A stretch of 64,000 nt of DNA from Saccharum officinarum (GCA_020631735.1 CM036170.1:68835737-68899736); one strand, 5' to 3'. Numbered from the stretch's first letter, positions 1 to 12,042 are shown. Translations and numbers: made by a program. The notes: generated by a model not told the origin, from the sequence alone.

Positions 1-13
1 GGGTGTGACAGAT

Positions 14-25
14 TGGTATCAGAGC
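14..25 (+). other. Primer-binding site, initiator tRNA-Met type
   Basis: TGGTATCAGAGC is complementary to the 3' end of plant initiator tRNA-Met and lies three bases after the LTR end. This is the usual place for first-strand priming in plant gypsy elements. Confidence 0.9.
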
Positions 26-291
26 AATGCTGACTGTAGGACGCAAGCCTAGTTAGAACTGGACGTTTAGCATGTTCTCATTGTTACCTATTTCTTGCTT
101 CTCTTTAACTTTGTTATTTTCTCAAAGTTATGCTTAATTCTATCCCCGTTCTGTTATAAAAACCTTGTCTCTATTTTGAACCTTTTCTCCTTGTCTATTA
201 GACGGCTCGTGACAAGAAGACTGTGGATTTCAGAGGTTAAGAGGACTGAATTGTGTCGCTCTTGCTCACTTTTGACAAGAAACCATTAGCG

Positions 292-1473
292 ATGCAAAAC
301 CAATTACTAGAAGAAATGACTCAACATGGGAATTCTCAACGATGCTTATCTCAAGGTCAAGTCAACATATCCAAGGGGTCAGAGAAGATACAAGTAGCAG
401 AAGTTTGGAAGAATATGAAATCCAATAAAGATGTTGATAATAAGGCATTTGGAGAGCAGGAACAATGTCACTGCTGTAAGCATTATGGTTTTCCCTGTCT
501 TCGAAATGAGTCTAATAAGGGGAAAGTCAAGGTGGATCCAAATTTTGAGATCAACATGGACAAGAAGAGAAAGGCAATCTCATTAGAACCACTAGTGGAA
601 AGCAATCAGCAAGCGAGTTATACTACATTATCACATGCAGCCCTGATCCCCTGTCAAACAAATACAAACCCTGAAGAGTTAGAAGCCCCTCCCGCTAAAA
701 CTACTCCCCATGAAGTAGTCATAGATGGATGGACAATTACCTATAAGGAGTATCAACCCCGAAAGGCCAAACAAGCTAAGAAACAGGCCAAAGGGACGAA
801 GGTGAACTTTTATGGCCAGCAAGATAGCAACATACCAAACAACAGTTCCTTGGAGTATGACATCACAAAAGATCCAGCTAAGAGAAAGTGTTATCATTGC
901 CAGCAGGAAGGACATTATGTCAAATCTTGCCCACAGAAGAATCAACAACAGCAAGACCCAGGACAAGATGTCCAAAAGGAGCATGTGCAGGGAAATAAAT
1001 TAAAGAGAAATTACATCCATGGAAGGTTGAAACATGTGGATATTTCTACCATTCCCGGAGCTAAGGAGGTCGTGTTTGGATCAATTCCAGTAAGTTCAGG
1101 AAATGCCAAGGTTTTGTTTGACTCCAGTGCCTCACATTCGTTCATATCTAGACAATATGTAAAAGATCATAACATACTTATGCTTCCAAGGGGGAAAACA
1201 GTGATGATTAAAACTCCAAGAGGTGAAATAAAGGCAGACCGCGTATGCCCAAAAGTTAGTCTTGACATAAAGGGGATAAATTTTAAGGTAAACCTCATTG
1301 TTTTGGAATTAATGGGCATTGATGTTATCCTTGGAATAGACTGGTTATCTACTTGTAAAGGAGTGATTGAGTATGCCCAATGTTCAGTGTTTCTAACTAC
1401 ACTTTCAGGAGAAAAGATTGAGTATGAGGGTATTAAATCTATACCTGAGGGATGCCAGGTTGACCCATCTTAA
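292..1473 (+). CDS. Retroelement gag zinc knuckle plus retropepsin-like ORF
   Basis: This is a 393-codon ORF counted from the first in-frame ATG; the frame is open a little further upstream. The N-terminal part is lysine rich and not recognised. A CCHC zinc knuckle (CYHCQQEGHYVKSC) is at 889-930. A retropepsin-like domain follows, with LFDSSASHSFIS around 1114-1149 and a second hallmark near ILGIDWL. Family knowledge: the active site of plant gypsy proteases is normally Asp-Ser/Thr-Gly, but here the third residue is Ser (D-S-S at 1120-1128), so catalysis is doubtful. The ORF stops right after the protease where reverse transcriptase would normally follow. The product would act in particle assembly and RNA binding. 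Confidence 0.8.
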   Translation: MQNQLLEEMTQHGNSQRCLSQGQVNISKGSEKIQVAEVWKNMKSNKDVDNKAFGEQEQCHCCKHYGFPCLRNESNKGKVKVDPNFEINMDKKRKAISLEPLVESNQQASYTTLSHAALIPCQTNTNPEELEAPPAKTTPHEVVIDGWTITYKEYQPRKAKQAKKQAKGTKVNFYGQQDSNIPNNSSLEYDITKDPAKRKCYHCQQEGHYVKSCPQKNQQQQDPGQDVQKEHVQGNKLKRNYIHGRLKHVDISTIPGAKEVVFGSIPVSSGNAKVLFDSSASHSFISRQYVKDHNILMLPRGKTVMIKTPRGEIKADRVCPKVSLDIKGINFKVNLIVLELMGIDVILGIDWLSTCKGVIEYAQCSVFLTTLSGEKIEYEGIKSIPEGCQVDPS

Positions 1474-2314
1474 GGTATGAGTTATAAGAATGGTAGATGC
1501 AGAGATTCAGATGTCCATATAAAGCAATAAGGAATGTAAGAGACGTTATCTACTCTGGATACTGCTACAATCACACCATGTTTAAGGAATAGGAGTTATG
1601 TCCCGCGTAATAAAACCGTTAGTAGCCAAGTTGAGTCGTCTTAATGTGTGGCTAATGAACATTTAAGTGTTTAGTTGTTTTGTGCTTATGTTTATGCTTG
1701 AGTTGGAATTTTGTAATGAGTGGAATGATCTCGTGGGTTTTGACCATGATTTCATTTAGTTTATATGTATAAGGTATAAGGATTAATGAAATAAATAGCT
1801 GGGTTTTGGTTATCTCCTGCTTTCTATATCTAGTCTTTCAGAGCAGCCTGTCTTTATCAACTTATATCTCTGTTCTTGAAAGACCAAAAATCATGAGAGA
1901 ATTCTGGACAAGAGTGGACTTGAACATCTATCTCTCTAAATGCAAGAACCACCCTCATAGCTGTTGTGGTTTGGGAGATACAAAAAGCATAAGGTAATGT
2001 ATCTGTGCTGTCTGAAACCTGGAACAGAATCTGTTATGTGTTGTTTTCGGTCAAGATAGCTGCAGAATCTGGAAGTATGTTCTATAAGAAAGTTGTAGAG
2101 AATTTTATAAGCTTTCCATCGGTGTTAACTACAGCTTCATTGGATTAACAGAATGAGAGTTACAGCTGTTTTACTGCACTGCTGATTTACTGCTCGCGAG
2201 AAATTTCAGATTTCTTGTTCTTACCCATACATAAGAGTATCATGGGGATGTCAGAACACTATTTAGCTCATCTAGAAAAGGGTTCAAGCTACCCTATTTA
2301 GTGTCTCTTATTTT

Positions 2315-2325
2315 AAGGGGGGTAG
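2315..2325 (+). other. Internal polypurine-tract-like sequence
   Basis: AAGGGGGGTAG is identical to the tract that precedes the 3' LTR at 3478-3488, and a similar T-rich stretch (TCTTATTTT here, TCATCTT there) comes before it. It lies between the two protease-like ORFs, as if the internal region were built from two element 3' ends. The 1474-2550 interval around it has no long ORF. Confidence 0.6.
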
Positions 2326-2550
2326 TCAATGTAAAGAAGGTTTATTAAGTTTGAACTCTTTATTTGGAAGTATTGGTTAGTCTCCATGATTGAGTTGTCA
2401 CTCTCAAGCAAAAATGTCCTGTATACAAGGTTGACAATTTTGGATCCATGGAGACGAGAGTTGTCTCTTTGGATAGTTCATGATTATGATCATCTATACT
2501 TGCTCGTGTTGCTGATGTTGGTCATTTGATGACAGGAAGTGTAGTGTCTC

Positions 2551-3321
2551 ATGACTCAGGAGTCCTATATGACGTTTCGCACTGATATGTGGGAAAAGAC
2601 TGATGTTTCTGCCATTGAAGGATGTTATGGGTATGATGAAGCAGAGCACTATCAAAACAACAATGTTGAAGAGCAAGTTGGGAGTGAACTAAGTCAGAAT
2701 CCACAACAACGAAAGCGAAAAAGGAAAGCCCATAAGAAGCCTGTTCAAGGAAGCAAAGCGCAGCAAAACTATGTCAATGGGAGACTAAGCAATGTGGATA
2801 TGGATAAAATTCATGGAGTTACCAAAGTAGTGGGAGGTTATATTCAAGTAAGTTCAGTACAAGTTTTTGCTCTATTTGACCCTAGTGCTTCGCATTCTTT
2901 CATTTCTGCCTACATGGTAGAGACGTGCAAGATGGTGCAGTGTCCAATGAGGAGGCCTTTGCTAGTTCAAACCCCAGTGGGAGAAATGCAGGCAGATCAG
3001 ATATGCCCGAATGTCAGTCTTGTCATAAACAAGGAAAACTTTACCGCAACACTCATTGTGTTGGAGTCACTTAAAATTCGCGTGGTTCTTGGTAATGGAT
3101 GGCTCTGTGCACACAAAGGAGTGATTCATGGTACTCGGTGCGCAATGCTCTTAACAACACCGTCAGGGAAAAGAATTGAGTATCAAGGTGGTCGACTCTT
3201 ACCTGAGGAAGATGAGAATGATCAATTAGAAGATAGGTACACCGAGAATAGCAAAGTGGACCATGAGTTTACTGAAGTCATAGCAGAGGAACAAATAACT
3301 TTGGAGGAGCTCAATAGGTGA
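2551..3321 (+). CDS. Second retropepsin-like ORF of the gypsy-type element
   Basis: This is a 256-codon ORF with an acidic/basic N-terminus and no zinc knuckle. It continues into a domain clearly paralogous to the protease part of the first ORF. Shared landmarks are the QNYVNGRL..VDMDKI lead-in (first ORF: RNYIHGRLKHVDISTI), LFDPSASHSFIS, and the QTPVGEMQADQICPNVSL block (first ORF: KTPRGEIKADRVCPKVSL). The catalytic triplet is D-P-S at 2878-2886, and the second hallmark reads VLGNGWL where the first ORF has ILGIDWL, so it is probably inactive. The C-terminus is Glu/Asp rich. The stop is about 170 bp before the 3' LTR. A separate start codon makes it either a second cistron or a relic of recombination between elements. 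Confidence 0.7.
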   Translation: MTQESYMTFRTDMWEKTDVSAIEGCYGYDEAEHYQNNNVEEQVGSELSQNPQQRKRKRKAHKKPVQGSKAQQNYVNGRLSNVDMDKIHGVTKVVGGYIQVSSVQVFALFDPSASHSFISAYMVETCKMVQCPMRRPLLVQTPVGEMQADQICPNVSLVINKENFTATLIVLESLKIRVVLGNGWLCAHKGVIHGTRCAMLLTTPSGKRIEYQGGRLLPEEDENDQLEDRYTENSKVDHEFTEVIAEEQITLEELNR

Positions 3322-3477
3322 GATGATCATGTTTAGGTAGATTAGTCAGTCGGGATATGAGAAACTGATTCATGACTCTGAACGAAAGAGTAAAGTGGAA
3401 AATGAGGATCGAATAAAGACAAAGTGTCATTATCTCTTTTATCATCATCTTCCGAATCTCGGGACGAGATTCATCTT

Positions 3478-3488
3478 AAGGGGGGTAG
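3478..3488 (+). other. Polypurine tract
   Basis: AAGGGGGGTAG ends three bases before the TG of the 3' LTR, in the position expected for plus-strand priming. Confidence 0.85.
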
Positions 3489-3491
3489 AAT

Positions 3492-6400
3492 TGTAACACC
3501 CTAAAAATTTGAAAAGAAGAAAAATAGGAAAAATATGATTTTTATATATTTTTGTGAGCATGCAAAATTTAGAATAAGAATAATTTTATAAATTTAAAAT
3601 CAAATATAAGGGTAGAAACATGATTGAGCATTCATGCTGCTGCATTTGGAGTTTTGTATTGAGTAGTTTAAATCAAATTCAAATTTGATTTGAAAATCAT
3701 TTGAAAAATGGATTTGAAAAATTGGAAAAGAAAAAGAAAAGGAATTTACCTTCTTACCGGGCCGCATCTCTCCCGCAGCCCATCTTCTCGGCCTGCTAGC
3801 CGCGGCCCAGTTCTTTTTTCTCCCCCGCGCGCCCGCATTCCTTTTGGGCCGAGCCCGGCCAGCGGCCTGCTAAGCCCGACTCGCACGCGCGCGGCCGTTT
3901 TCCGCACTGTGTCGCTGACGCGTGGGTCCCACTGGTCAGTGACCCGTTTTCACTTTCCTTTCTTCTTCCTCTGGCCGACACCGCCTTCCTCCTTTCACCG
4001 GATGCGATCGATCGATTCGATCTCGAATCCCTTTCCTTCCTTAGTTAGCGACCCCTCCGGACTATAAAAACGGAACCGTAGCCCCTCCCCGCTCCACATC
4101 CAACCCTAAACCGCAGCTATAACACCTCGGGGCGGCTACACCCGAAGCACCGCCTCCACCGTCCGCCCCTTCGAGCCGTGCGAGCTCATTGCTTCATCTC
4201 CGACCACGAGTTTGCCCTAGGTAAGATCGCCTTGAAGTTATCTACCGAACGGTACTCTTGCTTCGCGATTTCGTGCACCGTGGCGAGTTTTGGAGTTTTC
4301 CGGCCATGGCGCAGCCGCGCGAGTCGACGTCTCGGTGAAGTCCGGCCGGAGCGCCGCCTGTCTCCTCCCCCGATCGATCTGGACCGTCCGATCTAAAACC
4401 GATGGCTCATATTAGAAGATAACGGTTCGCTGGTGTTTTTGTTAAAGAGCCCCTGGAGTTTTCAATTATCTAACCCGCGGTCCAAAACGTAAAACGGAAA
4501 AATACGCTTTGATTAGTTGAAAACGTAATTCGTTTCGGAAAAAGAAAAAAATACGCTTTCTCATATTTACAGTTTTGCCACTCAGATTGTTTTAGCCGTA
4601 GAATCTTCGTTTTAACTCCGATTTGATCCATTCAAATTGCGTTAGATTCATATTTGAGAGCTCTATCTAATGATGCAACTGTACAGTAGGTTTGAGATAA
4701 TTTATTTTCGAGTTTATATTAAAGTAATTATTTATCTATAAGAAATCTTAGAAAATTCATAACTTTTATGTTTTAAATCCAAATTTCGTGATCTTTATAT
4801 CTATGTGATCGTAGTAACGTGTAGAAGAGTTTTACAAACTTTTTATACTGTTAGTGTTACTGTTGGTTAGGTTTTCTACCTTTACGATTCGATGTTAGAT
4901 TTAATCTATTACTTTAATAAAGTAGATCTTGTTTAAATCATATCTTCTACGTTTTAGATCCGTTTTGGTTCATTCGAGTTGCGTTAGATTCATAGCAACG
5001 AGATCTACGTGTTAGTGACAGTGTTTATCATATTACTAATCCTGAAATTTTATGGTTTAAATCATATCTTGATTAATAATTATGCAACTGGGTTTTGTAA
5101 ATAAAATATGATTTATTTTACTTTAGTTTCATAATTTGAATCTAAATTTGACTTAATTCCGTATATAGTATTTATAAAATATCTTATATATGTTATTATA
5201 TAATTAAAACTCATGAAGTTAAATAGTTTTATATTTTCTTCTATGAGCAAATTTTTTGGTAAATGTATCTTTTCAACCGTAGCTCTGATTAGTGTGCTTT
5301 TTGCGTCTGTGTGTTCGTAGTGATGCGTAGAATTGTGTTTCAAACTCTTTTATTTATTTTTGTATGATTGGTGTACTGTTCTAATATAGATCTATTGTTT
5401 GCTTCGTGTATGATTGCTCGATGTGTGTGTGATGATTTATTGATCAAGTCCAGTCGGTGAGATATACGTGGTTATCAAGAAGAAGAAGAAGAACGTTGAA
5501 GATTAAAGCTTACCGAAGGATCGGTGTTTAAGGCAAGTATAGCATGGGATCATCCTTGTTTCCTATTCACCTTTAATATACTTAATTCATATGCATGTGT
5601 CTATCTTGTTACCATTAAGGATACCCTAGCTTTTGTATCTTGTACCTTGACACCCATGGGACAATTGCATTGGGTAGTATTTATGCTAGTGCTCGAGATA
5701 AATAACCATGATCTGTAACTTGACTAATGATATATGCAATAAACGTTTAAATGATGCTTTAAAGCAATATGGCTCAAGAGGGCTAGAGCATATTTGGTTG
5801 TTTTTATGGTGCTCTAGTTTCTCTCCCTAAGGACTTATCTGTAAGCGAACATCCGGGACTTACAGTACAACTGTGAGGGCTATATGGCTCTGGCTTTAGC
5901 TCAGTATGAGGACTTTTTCTAGCTTGTTAGAGGTTACCCTTGTGGCGCAAATGGGGTAGAGCAGACTGTGGATCCCTGCGTGGTGTATCACACGGACTGA
6001 CTCCGGAAACCTAGCGGCCCTAACTTGTTAGACGAACCTTTGAAAGGTTTCATAGTGATTCCTTGCCTGCTCACCTTGGAAGTGTTTTGGGAGTCGCGAT
6101 CCCGGGCATATGGGTAATCATGACTCACAGTGAAAGTGTACAACCTCTGCAGAGTGTAAAACTGTTATAACAGCCGTGCTCACGGTCACGAGTGGCCTTG
6201 GACCCTTACAGAATAAATGATGAACACTGATGATAATGATAATACTGATGATATTGATGCTCACTAATGATTATTGTTTCTTGCTATACATTAATCTCGT
6301 TTACATGATCATGAGGTTATTTGGGATTATGTTAAACTTGTTGCTACTCAATTGTTAAAGAGATGACTTACTAAAAGCTATTGCAGTAAACCCGTGTCAA

Positions 6401-6742
6401 ACCTTTTGAGCCTCATGAACCCCATGTTATATTTGTTGAGTTCGACATGGACTCACTCTTGCTATTTCCCCACATCTCAGGAAGGGTACCAGATTGTTAG
6501 ATTCTGGAATTGTTAGGCTTGTGATCAACCAGTTAGTTTGATCCTGGAGTGAGGTCTACACCCGGTGTTCGGAGTTGTCTTTCCGCTGTGTTGCTCATTA
6601 AGGTATACTTTATACTATTGAGTTATGTATATTAAGCATTTGTCTTTTGATATTACCCTTATCTGTGGCTATATGTGAGATTTGTCTTCTTTATTTCACA
6701 TATGGTGTATGTCTGGTTTTGTCCTTAAAACCGGGTGTGACA
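3492..6742 (+). repeat. 3' LTR of the gypsy-type element (3251 bp)
   Basis: The LTR begins TGTAACACCC and ends GGGTGTGACA, giving TG...CA ends with a short inverted terminal match. Its first 200 bp are AT rich. A GC-rich block at about 3750-4400 contains a TATA box. The remainder is AT rich and non-coding, apart from short ORFs I regard as chance. No gene is seen in it. Confidence 0.85.
4063..4070 (+). promoter_or_regulatory. Probable LTR TATA box
   Basis: TATAAAAA lies at the downstream edge of a GC-rich block in the LTR, followed by a C/A-rich leader. This suggests the U3/R boundary is about 30 bp further on. A GTAAG splice-donor-like site follows near 4221. Inferred from composition and position. 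Confidence 0.5.
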
Positions 6743-8940
6743 CGTCCTCCACCCTTAAAAACACAGCGAGATAGAGGCAACTGGGGGTAACAATGTAGGG
6801 AGGCCCCATGGGACAGTGGACATGCTTGGGGTAATGGGGTCCCTCAGTTCGTGACCATGGACCGAAACCCCATAGACAGTGGTCGGCTCCCTTGAACCTG
6901 TGCAGCTCAACTAAAGATATCTCGCGCATACTTCATAACAATTTCTATTAGCAGCGGCACACACTAGGGCTACTCTTGGGAGAAGGTGAGGCTTCATGTG
7001 TTTCTTTGAATCTCACAGTGAGAAAACATACTAATCTGAATCTATTGTAGGTTAAATCATCGTGGTTAGTATCAATACACTAAGTTCAGTGTGAAATAAA
7101 AAGATATTAGTATGTTTGAGGTTAACCATGTGAATTACTAATTAAATATACCTGCTTTGCTTCACTCAGTGTAGGAAGCTATAAGTAAAAAAAATATTTC
7201 TGTCATCTGCTGAAAAGCTTGATTCAGGAGTCAATTTCCAAGGTGGTTGTGCATACACAATATCTACCTGAAAATTGAGACAAGTACTGCCACTTCATTA
7301 CTTGGAATGGTTTTGCACTGCTAGGGAGATTGCGCTTTTATTACATTTTGTTTAGGCAATTATCTCACTGAAAGAGCTAATATTAGTGGATTGAAGTTAA
7401 TATTAGTGGATTGATCATTGATGAATCATTAGAAAGCAGAGCTAATATTCCTTTTATGAAATTTATCACATAGCTATGCTCAATATTTTGGTGTGCATTT
7501 TAACATATACAGGGATGGAGGGTACTGAGGCTGGACTAGCAGTTACAAGTTACAACCGGTTCTCCTGTCCATGCATTCCACTCATACGAAAACATGACAT
7601 CTCACTGATTTTCTAATTCTCTTGAAGTAATTAGTTCACTAAAATGGTAACTGGCACCTCGTAGAGTATCTGTCACAAACCGAAACTAGCATTTACAGTG
7701 TTTGCATGGTCATGACAGATTTATAAGACACGTTTTTCCCTATATGGTTTCAGTGCATATATCAGAATAACATGAAGCCTGGATATAGTGTGAAAGAGCG
7801 TATATGGCCAATGTATATGATAATTCCTCGAAAATATGTTTGCTACTTATGAAACCATGATCATTTCCTAAATTTTCTTTACTTCCTATATAGTCCAAGC
7901 CAAAGTGAAGATGAATGAATCATTTGTTTTTGAAGATTTTATCCTATTGTTTGGGATAGAGAGTCAAATGAATGTTACTCTTGACTGTAGGGTAAGTAAA
8001 CTTAGATGGATTCAAGGCAAGCACAGTGCATTGCTGGATGATAAGTTCACTAAAATAACATCAATTTTCAGTTTTGAGTTTATGAATCTGAATTGCACTA
8101 CTGAAAACTGTAATTTCCCGTGTGCCACTTTTTTTGACGGGTCTTGAAAGGATCACAGAGAAAATGTAATTAATCTGTCAGTTCACGTACCTCATAGAAA
8201 AAATCTTATTCCCCCCTCGGGCGATATACAGTACTCTCAAGGCGGTATACAGCTGAGATATTGGCATTATGTCCTTTGGCACTGAATGATTTAGAATAGT
8301 TGTACATCATCCTCATCCAGTGTAATATTTCCAATTTATATGGCTATTGAACTTTCATATTTTTCCCAAGATATTTTTGTTTAGTCATTCTTTATTGTAT
8401 TTAAATGTATCTAAATTATCTTGCAAGAAGACACATGATGCATTTTTTTAATATATGATATGAATTGTTGTTATATGTCACTTCGAAGTTAACAATGTTT
8501 CGGGCTTGTTCAGATTTGGTCTCAATAGTAATCTTCTTTGTGATGAGAATTTTAAACTTGTTTAGATTTTTTTATTATAAAGTCTTTTCATTTAAATTAA
8601 TTTCTAAATTGTGTCAACATGTACATATCATAAGTTGTTCACATTTGGTTCTGATATACAGACGCGGCTACTTGCACTACATCAACCTAGGTTAAGATGC
8701 GAGATCATCTAGAGCGATATCATTGGGCATTTCCGCATTTGTAATAAATACTAATAGAACTATTGCTAATCATATGAAGCAACACAAATTTACATAATAA
8801 TATATTGCATTGTATATTGGCTTATCATCTACAAGGAATTATGCTTATATGCTAAAAGGTCATATCCATAACCACGTGCGTGTCGCACGTGCATGTCCAC
8901 TAATTTCTTAAAATAGAGGGAGTACTTCTTACATTTAAAA
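6743..8940. other. Intergenic, no gene recognised
   Basis: AT-rich sequence with only short, unrecognised ORFs. A palindromic CACGTGCGTGTCGCACGTG-like stretch at about 8873-8891 resembles termini seen in grass repeats, but I could not assign an element. Confidence 0.5.
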
Positions 8941-9303
8941 TAAGAGACGCGGGAACGGCTTATAAGGCCTCTTCGGTAGTAGATCAACGGGTGATTGATA
9001 GTGAGGTCTGGAACAATTATGACCGATGAGTTGTTAGACTTGTTGCAGAAACTGTGTCTAAATGTTGATGGCTAATTGCCCTACTTGCCACATGTCATGT
9101 AGTTATTTAATGAAATTCACCACTGAAAAACCATGGACACTAGGAAAGCCAGACTGAATGCTCGACTCTGACTTTTGAATGCAGTCAGGGACGATTGATT
9201 CAACTTTGCCTTTCTTTTTGAAATAATACAATACCCAATTGGCTCTTGTCTTCCCTGAATACGAATCAACTTCTTTTTTTTTCTTTTTCTATTGAGGAGT
9301 ATA

Positions 9304-10382
9304 CGGGCCTGTTTGGTTGGGTGGCTAACTCCCAACCAAACTTTAGAAAGCCAAGTTTCAGTTGTTTGGTTGCCTGAAACAACCCGTAGCCAGGCCTAGC
9401 TAAGCCACTCTAGAGGCCTTAGTCAGGCTCTGAAAAAACGAGATGACATTCCATTTTTCTGTGGCCAGGCTTGGCTAAGCCCCGCGGTGAAGTCTCGTCA
9501 CCGCCCGGCCCGGTCCTCTGCTCGTGCTCCTCTACCCGGTCCGCCGCTCTTCTGCCCCGGTGCCCCTCGGTGCTCGCCATGGAGGCCCCTTGCCGCTCTT
9601 CCACGACATATCGACCTCAATGCCTCCCCTTCGTCCTACCTGGTTGACGCGCTCCTTGTCCTCGGGCGTGGCCTCGGCGCCACGCTCCAGCGGCGCGACC
9701 TGGCACTCTCCTACGCTCGCTGCTCCGTGCCGACGCGGGAAGTTGGGAGGCGGCGGCGGCGAGCTGGGGTCGGGGCTGGCGGTCAGCAGGTGCGAGGATC
9801 CGGGTGCGCACGAGACAGAGAGCGGGAGCGAGGCGTGCGCCATGGCACGACACGACACATCACAGCCGCATAGGGAAGCGGAGGAAGGCTTCTGGGGCAC
9901 GGCGCTGCGGCTTCTTCTCAGGCGCCGGCGCTGCGGCCGGGGCGGCCGGAGCCGGGGCAGGGGAGCTCACCCTGTGCGAGCTCGTTCCTGTCCGCTCCCT
10001 GCATGAGTGGAATGGACCACCTCCCCATCCGTCCGCTCCCTGCGTGGCTGGACTTGGACCACCTCGCCGCCTCCGACGAGGAGCGCGCACCACAGTCACA
10101 TGTCTCGTCATCCGCGTCGGCCATCTCTCTTGCTCCAATTCACAGACAAGTGGCGTTCAACGAGTGTTCAACGAATTGTCTCAAAGGGGTGAAGTTACCT
10201 GCGCAAAGAAGAGGTGACTTCTGTCCAAGCCAAACCAGCTAACCAAACAAACTAGAGGCTAGCCAGGCTTAGATAGTGTAGACAACCAAACAAGTCTATC
10301 TTGGCTTGTTAGAGGCAGTCTTAGGCTAGCCTGACTTATTTTCTAGCCAGGCTAGAAGGAAGCCAGGTAACCAAACAAACCC
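9304..10382. mobile_element. Non-autonomous DNA transposon A, about 1.08 kb
   Basis: The ends are CGGGCCTGTTTGGTT and AACCAAACAAACCC (imperfect inverted repeats), flanked by TA. Copy 2 of the surrounding duplication has the uninterrupted site GTATATATCGCC, so this is a real insertion. Subterminal direct and inverted copies of AGCCAGGC/GCCTGGCT near both ends are typical transposase-binding arrays. The interior (9480-10200) is GC rich with overlapping open frames on both strands, which I treat as compositional. No transposase was found. A 2-bp TA duplication argues for Tc1/mariner-like insertion, but the ends look more like hAT/Tourist, so the superfamily is undecided. Confidence 0.7.
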
Positions 10383-10949
10383 TATATCGCCAAGACGAGA
10401 GGGAGATTGTAGGTGGATTGCAGTAGTAGGAACAAGAGTGTCCTTTTTTTTGAGAGTGTCTTCCTCAACTATGGTACATGTGTGTTTTTGTCCTAATTTT
10501 AGACCCCCCGGAGTGCTTTCATCTTGCCGAAGCCTGTAGGCGCTGCACGAGCAGTGCAGATGAACCTTCCATGAGAATCAGAAATACTAAAGAGCTAGTA
10601 GACAGCAGCAAGCTCACATTTGAATTTGCACGAGATCCTGAAAGTACCAAGACGGGAATTGGGCACGGGCAGAGTTGTCAATGAAGAAATTCCCAGGTAG
10701 ACAGACGGATGAGCGCAGCCATATCCACTACCCATCACCCTCGTATGATCTAACACCCAAAATACACAGCAAGACGACGTCAACTCCAGTGGCTACATCA
10801 AGTATGGACCAAAAAAGTCGCCACACACTTAGTACTGAACAAGAAAAGAATCAAGCACGCACGCCACAGCGGCATCATAACAGCACATTCCAATCCAAGT
10901 AAGAATCAAAACCAAACAACTTGGTGGTCATTGCTCTTTCTTCCTATAG

Positions 10950-12042
10950 CGACCGTTAGATATTTAGACAATTTCTGAATCAATTTAATCCAGAAAAATA
11001 ATTTTATCATGATGATGTCATATGAGAAAATAAGCAATAACTTCATGGCATCATATATGTTCATCCGAAAACCATAAGCATGATCAACATGACTATAAGC
11101 ATCAAACCATGGCAAAAGATATATACCAGCAAGACCATATAACATGTATGAACCAAAAGTATGATAAAAAAACATATAACCATGTTATATAAAATGTACC
11201 AGAAAGCACACAAGCCATGAACATAACATAAACAGGGATAAATACATACATCCATAGCATATTAAACGCAACAGAGATAGTGCAAAGCATGAATATGAAG
11301 ATGTTAATACAAGATGATGACTTTAGGGTGTACCCAGAGGAGGGTCCTATGCCGAGAGCATTGGAGGCTCCATTCTCACTTGTACTACCCATGGTAGAGG
11401 ATCGCAGTGCCGTCCGCGCCTCCAGGCAGAAGACGTCGACCGATGACGTGGAGAGGAGCAGTCGCGCAGTCGCTCCCCAAAAATCTAATCGCCCGCACAC
11501 CCTGGGCAAGGTTCTCAAACCAGCGATGGTTTCGGAGCCACCTGCTCTCCCGCAACCTCGTGCACGCGAAGTCATGGGACGGAGATCGCCATCTAGCAGC
11601 GGAGTGGTGGTGTCTGTGCTTATGTTGTCTCTCTCAAAAAAAAGAAGGATAGAAGCGAAGACTCTTATTCCCGCAATGGGGAGGAGAAGGGGCCAGCCGG
11701 GGAGATCAGGAGGCCTCACGACATTAATCCCAACCCACATTCACCATAATGCAAAAGAGTTAAAACTCCCGCAATTATGAGAGGTGAGTGGCAAAACCAA
11801 GCCACGCCATGCCGCCTCGCCACGGCCACGGCCCGGCCGGCGGCGGCGCGCGCGTGGCACGTCTTTATCCTTTTCTCATCCTCCCAATATAGACAGATAA
11901 AATCTAACCATATAAGTTGAGTCAACGTTTAGTCAAACTCCTGTACGGTACAAATCATACACTACATAATGTTACGGACCATAGAGTTTATTGATTTATT
12001 AAATGTATTATGGGCTAAGCCCACAATAAATCCAACGGTGAC
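10950..12042. mobile_element. Unclassified insertion B, about 1.09 kb
   Basis: The flanking sequence CTATAG|...|TAGTGAG becomes CTATAGTGAG in copy 2 at about 14441-14450, so the insertion carries a 3-bp TAG target duplication (10947-10949 and 12043-12045). The ends CGACCGTTAGAT and ATCCAACGGTGAC form a short imperfect inverted repeat. The 3-bp duplication is compatible with PIF/Harbinger or CACTA, but neither signature end is present. The interior has a GC-rich part at 11400-11720 without a recognised domain. Confidence 0.65.

Larger units (their letters stand above)
1..6742 (+). mobile_element. Non-autonomous Ty3/gypsy-type LTR retrotransposon, 5' LTR cut by window edge
   Basis: The window opens with the last ten bases of a 5' LTR (GGGTGTGACA), the same ten bases that end the 3' LTR at 6742. 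A tRNA-iMet primer-binding site follows at once, and a polypurine tract precedes the 3' LTR at 3492. The internal region is only about 3.5 kb. It encodes a zinc knuckle and two retropepsin-like domains, but no reverse transcriptase, RNase H or integrase is recognisable. Such a gag/protease-only element must be mobilised in trans. TGTAACACCC...GGTGTGACA ends, the iMet PBS and a long LTR suit a Tekay/Del-like chromovirus lineage; that assignment is inference. The 5' target-site duplication cannot be seen. Confidence 0.85.

Noticed and set aside
9487..10242. Several overlapping 60-160 codon frames on both strands
   Set aside because: They sit in the GC-rich core of insertion A, overlap each other in every frame and have only Ala/Arg/Pro/Ser composition with no domain.
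11102..11780. 212- and 166-codon frames on opposite strands
   Set aside because: Inside insertion B; no conserved domain, no transposase signature, hydrophobic stretch explained by AT-rich composition.
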